This document shows, piece after piece, positions 43,005 through 51,049 of a stretch of DNA of 64,000 nucleotides. A program made the translations under genes and the position numbers. The stretch is from Paenibacillus sp. (lineage in GTDB: Bacteria; Bacillota; Bacilli; Paenibacillales; YIM-B00363), in assembly GCF_031177825.1 (NCBI RefSeq), contig NZ_JAPSKE010000002.1, positions 186,001-250,000 of the forward strand, in the 5' to 3' direction. Below the pieces are notes generated by a model. That model did not search any database, was not told the DNA's origin, and worked only from the letters and a program-made list of their open reading frames with translations. The number at the start of each line of letters is the position of its first letter. Within the stretch, counting starts at the first letter, position 1.

Positions 43005-44342
43005 TTACCGCCCGTTCACGGCCGGAAGCTTGCGCAGCCGCTCGGGCACGACGTCGTTCGCCACCAAGTCTTCGTACGTCTCTCGACGCACGACGAGCTC
43101 CGCGACGCCGTCCTTCACGAACGCGACCGCCGGGCGGCGAAGCCGGTTGTAGTTGCTCGCCATCGAATAATTGTACGCGCCCGTGCAGAACACCGCGAGC
43201 GTATCGCCGGCGTTCACCTTCGGCAGCTCGAGATCCCAGATGAGCATATCCCCGCTCTCGCAGCACTTGCCCGCGATCGAAACCGTCTCTTCGGGCGCGT
43301 CGTTCGCCCGGTTCGCGAGCACCGCCTCGTAGACGGCGTCGTAAAGCGCGGGGCGCGGGTTGTCGGTCATGCCGCCGTTCACCGCGACGTACTTGCGCAC
43401 GCCCGGGATGTCCTTCACCGAGCCGACCGTATATAACGTCGTGCCGGCATCGCCGACGATGCTGCGACCCGGCTCCACCCAGATGCTCGGGAGCGGAAGG
43501 CCGTGCGCGCCGAAGCGTTCTTTCACCGCGTCGGTGATCGCCTTCACGTACTCGGCCACCGGCAGCGGGCGATCGCCTTCGACGTAGCGGATGCCGAAGC
43601 CGCCGCCAAGATTGACGACCGGGAACGAGACGCCCAGCTTCGACTTCGCTTCGACGGCGAAGTCGGCGACCTTCTCGGCGGCCAGACGGAAACCTTCCAC
43701 TTCGAAAATTTGCGAACCGATATGCGAATGAACGCCGAGCAGCTCCAGATGCGGAGCGGCGACGGTCGCCTTCACCGCTTCGAACGCGGCGCCGCCCGCG
43801 AGATTAAACCCGAATTTGGAATCCTCTTGTCCCGTCGAGATGAACTCGTGCGTATGCGCCTCGACTCCGGGCGTAATGCGCAGCAGCGCCTTCGCGCGAA
43901 GGCCCCGCTCGCCGGCCATCGCGTTCAGCAGCGCGATCTCCGTGAAGTTGTCCACGACGAAGCAGCCGATGCCCGCGTCGAGCCCCATAGCGATCTCCTC
44001 GGGCGTCTTGTTGTTGCCGTGGAAGTGAATCTTCTTCGCGGGGAACCCGGCTTCCAGCGCCGTGTACAGCTCTCCGTCCGACACGACGTCGAGCGACAGT
44101 CCTTCCTCCTCGACGACGCGGACGATCGCTTTCACGCAGAACGCCTTGCTCGCATACGACACTTCGAACGGCACCCCGGACGCGCGGAACGCGTCCATGA
44201 ACTGCCGGCAGCGCTCGCGTACGAGCGCTTCGTCCACTACATATAAAGGCGTCCCGAACCGTTCGGCTAGCTCGGCGGTGTCGACGCCGCCGATTTCCAA
44301 ACGTCCGTGACGGTTGATCTTCGTCGTTCCGTGCAAATACAT
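43005..44342 (-). CDS. lysA: Diaminopimelate decarboxylase
   Basis: Last step of lysine synthesis: meso-diaminopimelate to lysine, PLP-dependent. 445 residues: TIM barrel with the PLP lysine K66 in VSYASKAF, and C-terminal beta domain with GKCCESGDML and the GAYNYSMASNYN active-site tail. ATG at 44342 behind AAGGGGA. Position downstream of spoVAF matches B. subtilis. No lysine riboswitch is visible upstream. Confidence 0.96.
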   Translation of the reverse strand: MYLHGTTKINRHGRLEIGGVDTAELAERFGTPLYVVDEALVRERCRQFMDAFRASGVPFEVSYASKAFCVKAIVRVVEEEGLSLDVVSDGELYTALEAGFPAKKIHFHGNNKTPEEIAMGLDAGIGCFVVDNFTEIALLNAMAGERGLRAKALLRITPGVEAHTHEFISTGQEDSKFGFNLAGGAAFEAVKATVAAPHLELLGVHSHIGSQIFEVEGFRLAAEKVADFAVEAKSKLGVSFPVVNLGGGFGIRYVEGDRPLPVAEYVKAITDAVKERFGAHGLPLPSIWVEPGRSIVGDAGTTLYTVGSVKDIPGVRKYVAVNGGMTDNPRPALYDAVYEAVLANRANDAPEETVSIAGKCCESGDMLIWDLELPKVNAGDTLAVFCTGAYNYSMASNYNRLRRPAVAFVKDGVAELVVRRETYEDLVANDVVPERLRKLPAVNGR

Positions 44343-44418
44343 CGTCCTATCCCCTTCATTATTCTGTCGAATCAGTGCTCTCTGACTGACATTATCACAA
44401 AACCAAGGGGAAAAACAG

Positions 44419-46110
44419 TCATTTCTTCTTCAACCCGATCTTCGCCGCCATCCGCGTCCGGTCTTGCGGCTTCGTCAACGTCATGCGGAATTTTTGCGTC
44501 GGGAACGGTCTTCGCAGAACGATGTCGAGCAAGGCCTTGCCGTCGAACGGAATGAACGGCCACATGTAAGGCGTATGGTGGGACCGCTGCGAAATAAGCA
44601 TCAGCATGATGAGCACCGTGCCGACGGCGAAGCCCGGTACGCCGAACAGCGCGACGGCCACGAGCAACGCGATCCGGACGAGCCGATTCGCCAGCGCGAG
44701 CTCGTAGCTCGGCGTCGCGAACATGCCGATCGCGGCGACGGCCATGTACAAGATGACCTCGTTAACGAACAGTCCGGCCTTGATGGCGATGTCCCCGATC
44801 AAGATGGCGGCGATGAGGCCCATCGCGGAGGCGAGCGGCGTCGGCGTATGAATGGCGGCGAGCCGCATCATGTCGACGCCGATCTCGACGATCAAGAACT
44901 GCGCCAGGATCGGAATCCTTCCCGTTTCCTGCGGTCCGATGAACGTAAACACCATCGGGCGCAGTTCGGGCTTGAGGACGAACAAGAACCAAAGCGGCAG
45001 CAGGAAGATCGACGCGAAGACGCCGAAGTAACGCACCCACCGCAAATACGTGCCGACGAACGGCGTCTGCCGATATTCTTCGGCGTGCTGCACGTGGTGG
45101 AAAAAGGTCGACGGCAAAATGATGACGCTCGGACTCGTGTCGACGAACAAGCACACATGTCCTTCCAGCAGATGATAGGCGGCCACGTCGGGACGTTCGG
45201 TATAGCGCACGACCGGGAACGGGTTCCATCCCCGATCGATGATCAGCTCCTGCAGCTCTTTGTCCGCCATCGCGAGTCCGTCGATGTCCAGCGCCTCGAT
45301 CTTCTTCTTGATCGCTTTCACCAGACTGACGTCCGCGATATCTTGAATGTACGCGACGCACACGTCCGTGCGCGTGCGGCGGCCGACCTGCATCGTCTCG
45401 AGCTTCAGCCGCGGATCCTTCAGCCGACGCCGGAGCAGCGTCACGTTCGTGAGCAGCGTCTCGATGAACCCGTCTCTCGAGCCGCGCACGACTTTCTCGA
45501 CCGACGGCTCGTCGGTGCCCCGCTGCGGCAGGCTCTTGACGTCCATGACGATGGCGGACCGTTCCCCTTCGATGAACAAGGCGCTGCCTCCGCCGAGCAC
45601 CTTGCCGATGATTTCGGTCATCGTATCGAGCTTGTCCACCTGAATATGCGGAATGTATTGCTCGAACAGCTTCCGCACGGCTTCCGTATTGAGCGTGTTC
45701 CCCGGCAGCAACGACAAGCGCGACATGATCATCGTCAGCACTTCGTCCTTGACGAAGCCGTTCAAATAATACAACGACGTCGGCTTGCCGCCGTACGTCA
45801 TATCGCGCGCGATCGCGTCGAAGCTGGCGTTGAAGCCCGCCCGCTCCTCCATCACCCGCTTGACGTCTTCGAGCTTCTCCGGAACGTCGTCGGTGAACAG
45901 AAACTTCTCTTCCTGCTCCGTATATCGGTATAAGTCCGATTCCGGCGGCTTCTTCGCCGGCGGAATCCCTTCCCGGATGCGCTCCTCCAGGTCGGGCTTC
46001 GCGTCGTCGACCAGCCCGTCATCGGGCTCGAAGGTCGCGTCGAAATCCCCTTCGGGAATGAAGACGATGGTTTGGTCGTGGTTCGGCTCGCGTTCGTCCG
46101 TCCTGCTCAT
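44419..46110 (-). CDS. spoVAF: Stage V sporulation protein AF (GerA-like)
   Basis: Inner spore membrane protein related to germinant-receptor A subunits; works with the SpoVA dipicolinate channel in germination. 563 residues, longer than the roughly 490 of B. subtilis because of an extended hydrophilic N-terminus (about 1-75). Soluble domain to about 345, then five to six transmembrane segments and a basic C-terminal tail. The neighbour lysA and upstream spoVAB support AF rather than a gerA receptor gene. Confidence 0.93.
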   Translation of the reverse strand: MSRTDEREPNHDQTIVFIPEGDFDATFEPDDGLVDDAKPDLEERIREGIPPAKKPPESDLYRYTEQEEKFLFTDDVPEKLEDVKRVMEERAGFNASFDAIARDMTYGGKPTSLYYLNGFVKDEVLTMIMSRLSLLPGNTLNTEAVRKLFEQYIPHIQVDKLDTMTEIIGKVLGGGSALFIEGERSAIVMDVKSLPQRGTDEPSVEKVVRGSRDGFIETLLTNVTLLRRRLKDPRLKLETMQVGRRTRTDVCVAYIQDIADVSLVKAIKKKIEALDIDGLAMADKELQELIIDRGWNPFPVVRYTERPDVAAYHLLEGHVCLFVDTSPSVIILPSTFFHHVQHAEEYRQTPFVGTYLRWVRYFGVFASIFLLPLWFLFVLKPELRPMVFTFIGPQETGRIPILAQFLIVEIGVDMMRLAAIHTPTPLASAMGLIAAILIGDIAIKAGLFVNEVILYMAVAAIGMFATPSYELALANRLVRIALLVAVALFGVPGFAVGTVLIMLMLISQRSHHTPYMWPFIPFDGKALLDIVLRRPFPTQKFRMTLTKPQDRTRMAAKIGLKKK

Positions 46111-46157
46111 GGCATTCCTACACTCCTCGCTCTTTCCTCAGTTGTACGACGTTCCCT

Positions 46158-46598
46158 TTACTGTACCCGGAACGCCAGCCATTCAAACAACGAACCGAGC
46201 ACCTTGCCGAGCACCATGGCGGCCAGCAGCCATCGCAGATGGGATTCCAGGCGGAGCCTTCGCGCCAGAATCGGAAAGACGTTCAATACCTCGGTGAGCG
46301 CCGCCGCCACCGTGCCGACGAAGCCGCCCGTGAGCAGCCCGACGCCGATCAGAACCGCCTCCGGACAGGAAAGCGACCATCCGAAGAAGTCCGCGCACGT
46401 CCAGAACACTGCCCCGAACACGACCGCGAGTTCCAAATCCGCGCCGCGCGACGTCGTCCCCGTAATTTGCGCGAGCCGCGGAATGACGTCGAGCACGACG
46501 AGGAACGCGACGAGCCCGCTCCCGACCGCGAGTCCGCTGGCCAGGCCGAGGAACGCCTGCGCCGCTCCCGCGACCGCCCCGCTCATCGTCGCCGTCAT
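46158..46598 (-). CDS. spoVAB: Stage V sporulation protein AB
   Basis: 146-residue membrane protein with four hydrophobic segments, matching SpoVAB in size and in the pattern GGFVGTVAAALTEVLNVFPI. ATG at 46598 overlaps the spoVAA stop as ATGA. Part of the spoVA operon needed for dipicolinate uptake; the AC, AD and AE genes are missing between this gene and spoVAF. Confidence 0.9.
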   Translation of the reverse strand: MTATMSGAVAGAAQAFLGLASGLAVGSGLVAFLVVLDVIPRLAQITGTTSRGADLELAVVFGAVFWTCADFFGWSLSCPEAVLIGVGLLTGGFVGTVAAALTEVLNVFPILARRLRLESHLRWLLAAMVLGKVLGSLFEWLAFRVQ

Positions 46599-47224
46599 CG
46601 CTTCCGCTCTTCGCGACGCCGCCCGTCCAGCTTCCGGTACTCCTCCGTTACGACGTACTGATGCACGCTTTCCTCGTATTTGAACATCTCCACCTCGAGC
46701 GGGCTCGGTTCCTCGTTGATCTTCTTCTTGAACACATGATTGAAAAAGATGACCATCCCGAGTCCGATCCCGAACGAATACGGGATTTGTAGGAAGAAAG
46801 GGTGATCGATCGTCTGCCCGGTCAGCAAAAAGGCGATGCGCTGATGCACCGCTGGCATCGAGACGTCTTCGTGGAAGTTCATGATCGCAAGACCCGACCC
46901 GAAAAACAACAACAGCCATACGAGCGCGAAGGCGATGCGGTTCGCGGGTCGGCGTTTCGCGTAGAGCTCGACCAGCGCGTGCGGTTCCCCGAACGATTCG
47001 ATCGCGGCGTCCGGCGCCGCTTCCCGGATGACCGAGACGACGCGAAGGATGTCGACCAACACCAGATTGCCATCGCCGGATACGGGCCGATGGACGACGA
47101 GATCGTACAGCTTCTCCTCCAGCTCCGGTTCCGACAACAGCTGCGCGACGTCCCGCAGCCGGATCGCGCGACCCTTCGGCAGCCGCGCGCGCTTGCGCAG
47201 CCGCAAATACACGATTGGCTTCAT
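46595..47224 (-). CDS. spoVAA: Stage V sporulation protein AA
   Basis: 209 residues: N-terminal cytosolic domain beginning KPIVYLRLRKRARL (about 1-95) and two membrane segments (about 98-116 and 145-165), then a charged C-terminus. First gene of the spoVA operon. ATG at 47224 behind AGGGGGGG; a sigma-G-like promoter lies just upstream. Confidence 0.92.
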   Translation of the reverse strand: MKPIVYLRLRKRARLPKGRAIRLRDVAQLLSEPELEEKLYDLVVHRPVSGDGNLVLVDILRVVSVIREAAPDAAIESFGEPHALVELYAKRRPANRIAFALVWLLLFFGSGLAIMNFHEDVSMPAVHQRIAFLLTGQTIDHPFFLQIPYSFGIGLGMVIFFNHVFKKKINEEPSPLEVEMFKYEESVHQYVVTEEYRKLDGRRREERKR

Positions 47225-47250
47225 CGCTGTCCCCCCCTGCTATGTTCCCA

Positions 47251-47279
47251 TAGTATAGGTGGGACGCTCGCCGAACATG
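47251..47279 (-). promoter_or_regulatory. Candidate sigma-G promoter of spoVAA-AB-AF
   Basis: Minus strand CATGTT (47279-47274), 16-base spacer, TATACTA (47257-47251). The -10 is one base from the forespore consensus CATACTA. It lies about 27 bases before the spoVAA start. Confidence 0.45.
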
Positions 47280-47285
47280 CGCGAC

Positions 47286-48680
47286 TTAGATCCAATGAAC
47301 TCCGGAAGCTTCGGCCCGCTCCTTCGGCGTCGTGCGAAGCAGCCGCCGGGCTTCCGCGGCGACGAGCTCGACGCCGCGGCGAATAGCGGCTTCGTCGGCG
47401 CGAATGACGCTGATGCGCAGAAGGGGCGTCGCCCCCGGGAAGCCCGGCAAGAAAAATCGTTCTCCGGGCACCGTCGGAACGCCGGCCGCTTCGAGCGCGC
47501 GGGCGAATTCCGCCTCGGGCAGCGTCTTCGGCAGAAACAGAGAGGCGAAGATGCCTCCCGTCGGCGCGTCCAGCGTCACCTGGGGCGGCAGCGTCTCCCG
47601 GCTAACGCGGATCAGCTCCGTCATGCGGTCGCGGTACGTCGCTCGGACTTTCTTCCGGTGGACGTCGAACAAGCCGTTGCGAAGGTACAGCTCCAGCGCG
47701 TTCTGCGACAGCGACGACGTCCCGAAGTCGGCGCAAAGCTTATGCTCGCGGAACGTTCCTTCGAGCGGCTGCGGCAATACGGCCAGCCCGAGCCGCATGC
47801 CGGGCAGCAACGTCTTCGAGAAGCTCTTCACGTAGACGACTCGGTCGCAGCCGTCGTTCGCGGCGATCGGTTCGTTCCGGGAATCGAGCTCCAGATCGGC
47901 CAAATAGTCGTCCTCTACGACGTACACGTCGTATTTTCGAGCGAGTCTCGCGATGCTTTCCCGCTGCGCCTTCGCATACGACCAGCCCGTCGGATTATGG
48001 AACCGGCTCGCGGTATAGAAAAATTTAATGGGATTGCTTTGGAAATGCCGCTCCAATCGCTCCAAATCGATGCCCTTCTCGGTCCGCTCCAGCCCGATCG
48101 CCGGCACGTTCGCGGTTCGCAAGGCGCGAAGCATGCCGTGATACGCCGGCTGTTCGACGAGAACATGCGTCTTCCCGTTCGGGAACGGCATCGAGACGAG
48201 CAGCTGGAGCGCTTGCTGCGATCCCGAGACGACGAAGATCCGCCGCGCGTCGACGAACAAGCCGACGTCCTGCAGATGCTTCGCGAGCGTTTGCCTGAGC
48301 GACGGCAGCCCCTGCGGATCGCCGTAGTCGAACAAGGCGCCTCTGCGTTGGAAGACCGCCTTGGTCATGTATTCGAAAAATTCTTTATACGGCATCGCCG
48401 ACTCGTCCGGCGAAGCCGCATCGAACGGGATCGCGGCGGTCGCCCGAGGCGAAGGCCGATCCGGATCGGCCGCCACGAAAAACCCCGCCTTCGGCTTCGC
48501 GTAAACATATCCTTCGCTTTGAAGCGCTTCGTAAGCTCGCAGCACCGTATTCACGCTGCACCCGTTCCGCTCCGCCATCGCTCGGACGGACGGCAGCTTC
48601 GCCCCCGCCTTCCATGCGCCGTCGCCGATCCGCTCGAGCGCATATCGAACGATATTTCCGTACTTGCTTCCTTCTTGCAT
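47286..48680 (-). CDS. MocR-family regulator (GntR winged helix fused to PLP aminotransferase domain)
   Basis: 464 residues: GntR-type winged helix (about 1-70, with LPSVRAMAERNGCSVNTV), then a fold-type I aminotransferase-like domain (about 95-460) with NPTG (229-232), D257 region VVEDDYL and the PLP lysine K289 in SFSKTLLPGMRLG. All PLP-contact motifs are intact, so it probably binds PLP as an effector. The ATG at 48680 is behind GGGAGGG. Divergent from the GNAT gene, with TGTACCC repeats in the shared region; MocR regulators typically act on such divergent neighbours. Could also respond to an amino compound; target unknown. Confidence 0.93.
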   Translation of the reverse strand: MQEGSKYGNIVRYALERIGDGAWKAGAKLPSVRAMAERNGCSVNTVLRAYEALQSEGYVYAKPKAGFFVAADPDRPSPRATAAIPFDAASPDESAMPYKEFFEYMTKAVFQRRGALFDYGDPQGLPSLRQTLAKHLQDVGLFVDARRIFVVSGSQQALQLLVSMPFPNGKTHVLVEQPAYHGMLRALRTANVPAIGLERTEKGIDLERLERHFQSNPIKFFYTASRFHNPTGWSYAKAQRESIARLARKYDVYVVEDDYLADLELDSRNEPIAANDGCDRVVYVKSFSKTLLPGMRLGLAVLPQPLEGTFREHKLCADFGTSSLSQNALELYLRNGLFDVHRKKVRATYRDRMTELIRVSRETLPPQVTLDAPTGGIFASLFLPKTLPEAEFARALEAAGVPTVPGERFFLPGFPGATPLLRISVIRADEAAIRRGVELVAAEARRLLRTTPKERAEASGVHWI

Positions 48681-48702
48681 CGTCCCCGCCCTCCCAGAAA
48701 TT

Positions 48703-48805
48703 TGTACCCGTACACTAGCAGGAATCGATTCTTTCCTACCGTCCTTCATTTCCATAATAATGATTCTGTACCCTCCGAACCACCGATTTTTCGACATCTG
48801 TACCC
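48703..48805. promoter_or_regulatory. TGTACCC direct repeats, candidate MocR operators
   Basis: Three same-direction TGTACCC copies at 48703, 48767 and 48799, i.e. spaced 64 and 32 bases (multiples of about three helical turns). They lie in the divergent intergenic region between the MocR-type gene and the GNAT gene. MocR proteins typically bind direct repeats, so these are the natural candidates. Confidence 0.6.
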
Positions 48806-48860
48806 TTACAAAACCGGTCGGTCATCGAAGGAACGATACTAGAGAAGGAGAGAATATCGA

Positions 48861-49295
48861 ATGGAATGGACATGGGGAGACTTGCGGATTACGGACGAGA
48901 CGGAGCTCGTCGATCTTGACAAGGTATGCGAGATGCTGGCGGTTTCTTATTGGGCGGCGGACCGGGACAGGAGAACCGTCGAGGCGAGCGTGCGGGGATC
49001 GCTCTGTTTGTCGGCGTTCGTCGGAGAACTTCAGGTCGGTTTCCTGCGGGCGGTGACGGATCGAGCGACGTTCGCCTGGATTTGCGACGTCGTCGTAGAC
49101 GAAGCGCACCGGAGAGGCGGCATCGGCAAGCGGTTGATGGAGACGGCCCTCTCGCACCCGGCCATCCGGGATACGAATATGGGGCTTGCCACCCGCGACG
49201 CTCACGGACTGTACGAGCGCTACGGCTTCGTACGCCGGGAGGCGATGGCGAGAACGAAAAACCAGACCGCCCCTATTGGGCGATCTGGTCTTTGA
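48861..49295 (+). CDS. GNAT-family N-acetyltransferase
   Basis: 144 residues, single GNAT domain: acetyl-CoA site RRGGIGKRLM and a C-terminal HGLYERYGF motif typical of small-molecule or peptide acetyltransferases. ATG at 48861 behind AAGGAGA. Only the MocR-type gene shares its control region. The last 23 bases overlap the end of sigF on the other strand. Substrate unknown. Confidence 0.9.
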   Translation: MEWTWGDLRITDETELVDLDKVCEMLAVSYWAADRDRRTVEASVRGSLCLSAFVGELQVGFLRAVTDRATFAWICDVVVDEAHRRGGIGKRLMETALSHPAIRDTNMGLATRDAHGLYERYGFVRREAMARTKNQTAPIGRSGL

Positions 49296-50028
49296 TGCTC
49301 TGCAATATTTTCTTCTCGAGCCTCGACACCTGTACCTGCGAGATGCCGAGGCGCGAGGCGACTTCGGATTGCGTCTGGTCCCGGTAATAGCGTAGATAGA
49401 CGATCAACCGCTCGCGTTCGGACAGCGCGTTGATCGCTTCCCCGAGCGCCAGCTTGTCGAACCAACGCTCCTGCGAATCGTCGGCGATCTGGTCCATCAA
49501 CGTGATCGGGTCGCCGTCGTTCTCGAACACGGTTTCGTGAATGGAGGACGGCGGCTTGTTGGCTTCCTGCGCGAAAACGATTTCCTCCGGCGTGACGCCG
49601 AGCTCTTCCGCGACTTCGCTGATCGTCGGCAGACGCCCGTACCGCTTCGACAACTCGTCCTTCGTCTTCCGCACCTTGTTCGCCATCTCCTTGAGCGAGC
49701 GGCTCACCTTCACGGTGCCGTCGTCCCGGAGAAATCGTTGAATTTCGCCGATGATCATCGGGACGGCATAGGTGGAAAATTTGACGTCGTAGGACAAGTC
49801 GAACTTGTCGATCGATTTGAGCAATCCGATGCACCCGATTTGGAATAAGTCTTCCGGCTCGTAGCCGCGGTTCAAGAACCGCTGCACGACCGACCAAACG
49901 AGACGAATGTTGCAATTGACGAGCGTGTCCCTTGCGGTCGTCTCGCCGGCTTGGCTGAGCGCGATCAGGCGCTTGACTTCAGCGTCGTCGAGATAGCTGT
50001 GGGAGGCGTTTTTTACATCGACATCCAT
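49273..50028 (-). CDS. sigF: RNA polymerase sigma-F factor
   Basis: First forespore-specific sigma factor. 251 residues: region 2 (FSTYAVPMIIGEIQRFLRD), region 3 and region 4 with LGISQVQVSRLEKK helix-turn-helix. Held inactive by SpoIIAB. ATG at 50028 behind AGGAG. Third gene of spoIIAA-AB-sigF. Its 3' end overlaps the convergent GNAT gene. Confidence 0.97.
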   Translation of the reverse strand: MDVDVKNASHSYLDDAEVKRLIALSQAGETTARDTLVNCNIRLVWSVVQRFLNRGYEPEDLFQIGCIGLLKSIDKFDLSYDVKFSTYAVPMIIGEIQRFLRDDGTVKVSRSLKEMANKVRKTKDELSKRYGRLPTISEVAEELGVTPEEIVFAQEANKPPSSIHETVFENDGDPITLMDQIADDSQERWFDKLALGEAINALSERERLIVYLRYYRDQTQSEVASRLGISQVQVSRLEKKILQSIKDQIAQ

Positions 50029-50038
50029 AGCCCAACTC

Positions 50039-50485
50039 CTAGTTATACATCACTTTTTTTGACTCGATGCGCTTCACCATCTCGACTTTCGTGCCTTTGC
50101 CCGGCTCGGAGACGACGTCCAATCGGTCCATGAAGTTTTCCATGATCGTAAAGCCCATGCCGGAACGCTCGAGCTCCGGCTTCGACGTGTACAGCGGCGT
50201 GCGCGCCAGGTCGAGGTCGTCGATGCCCCCGCCTTGGTCCTCGACGGTCAAATACACGGTATCCCCTTCGATGCGCCCCCGGATCGCGACGACGCCGTTC
50301 GGATCCTCGTTGTACCCGTGGATGATCGCGTTCGTCACCGCTTCGGAGACGACCGTCTTAATGTCGGTCAGCTCGTCGAGCGTAGGATCCAGCTGGCTCA
50401 CGAAGGCGGCGACCGCGACGCGGGCGAACGCTTCGTTCACGGAGCGGCTCGAGAATTCTAGCTTCATGAAATTCGTCTCGCTCAT
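50039..50485 (-). CDS. spoIIAB: Anti-sigma-F factor SpoIIAB
   Basis: Kinase and anti-sigma factor: binds sigma-F and phosphorylates SpoIIAA. 148 residues with GHKL ATP-site boxes [21 protein letters not shown] and [12 protein letters not shown] at 50485 overlaps the spoIIAA stop by 4 bases (ATGA), so stoichiometry is set by coupling. Confidence 0.97.
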   Translation of the reverse strand: MSETNFMKLEFSSRSVNEAFARVAVAAFVSQLDPTLDELTDIKTVVSEAVTNAIIHGYNEDPNGVVAIRGRIEGDTVYLTVEDQGGGIDDLDLARTPLYTSKPELERSGMGFTIMENFMDRLDVVSEPGKGTKVEMVKRIESKKVMYN

Positions 50486-50835
50486 GATACGACCCCCAGA
50501 CTCGTAAGCGCTTGTTTCTCGCTCGGCTCGATCGCGACGATCTTGAACAGTCCCGACATTTCGAACAATCGATAGACGGCCGGCGACGCGTCGCAGACGA
50601 CCATCTTGCCGCCTCGGCTCGTAATCAGCTTATAGCGTCCAAGGATGACTCCGATGCCGGAGCTGTCCATGAAGGATAACTCTTTTAAACTTAAAATGAG
50701 GTGCGTGACGTTCCCCCGAATGATAGCATCCTCCATTTGGGTGCGTACCGAATCGGCGGCATGGTGATCCAACTCGCCTTCGAGCCGGACGATCAACGCC
50801 TGCCGGTGCTGCTCCATATGAATGCCGAAGCTCAT
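50482..50835 (-). CDS. spoIIAA: Anti-sigma-F factor antagonist SpoIIAA
   Basis: STAS-domain protein that frees sigma-F when unphosphorylated. 117 residues, identical in length to the B. subtilis protein, with the phosphorylated serine in [10 protein letters not shown] (S58). ATG at 50835 with AAGGAG about 10 bases upstream. Has its own sigma-H promoter and candidate Spo0A boxes, separate from dacF. Confidence 0.97.
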   Translation of the reverse strand: MSFGIHMEQHRQALIVRLEGELDHHAADSVRTQMEDAIIRGNVTHLILSLKELSFMDSSGIGVILGRYKLITSRGGKMVVCDASPAVYRLFEMSGLFKIVAIEPSEKQALTSLGVVS

Positions 50836-50870
50836 GCTGTTCCATCTCCTTCCTGGTCTTGTTCGTTCCA

Positions 50871-50898
50871 ATTCTACGGAAGGCTCTTCCTTTCCTGC
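50871..50898 (-). promoter_or_regulatory. Sigma-H promoter of the spoIIA operon
   Basis: Minus strand GCAGGAAAG (50898-50890), 12-base spacer, GTAGAAT (50877-50871), an almost full match to the sigma-H consensus (RnAGGAwwW and RnnGAAT). About 35 bases upstream of the spoIIAA start. Confidence 0.75.
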
Positions 50899-50900
50899 CT

Positions 50901-50930
50901 GACGACAAAACTAGAAGAATAGCGACATTT
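50901..50930 (-). promoter_or_regulatory. Candidate Spo0A boxes upstream of the spoIIA promoter
   Basis: Minus strand TTTTGTCGTCA and AAATGTCGCT contain TGTCG cores at 50907-50903 and 50927-50923, 20 bases apart (two helical turns), directly upstream of the sigma-H -35. Spo0A-P activates spoIIA in Bacillus from such sites. Confidence 0.5.
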
Positions 50931-50981
50931 TCCTCTCTATTTCGCGGTCGGCCTTCAGGCGGGAGGTTGATAGAACGATGG

Positions 50982-51030
50982 AAAAAGAACCTCCGCCCCC
51001 GCCTCGGAAGGCGGGGACGGGGGGCGGTTC
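50982..51030 (-). terminator. Intrinsic terminator of dacF
   Basis: Very GC-rich hairpin (CCCCGCCT/AGGCGGGG core with extended arms) followed on the minus strand by TTCTTTTT. Separates dacF from spoIIAA. Confidence 0.85.
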
Positions 51031-51049
51031 GGGACGCCGGGACGCTCGG

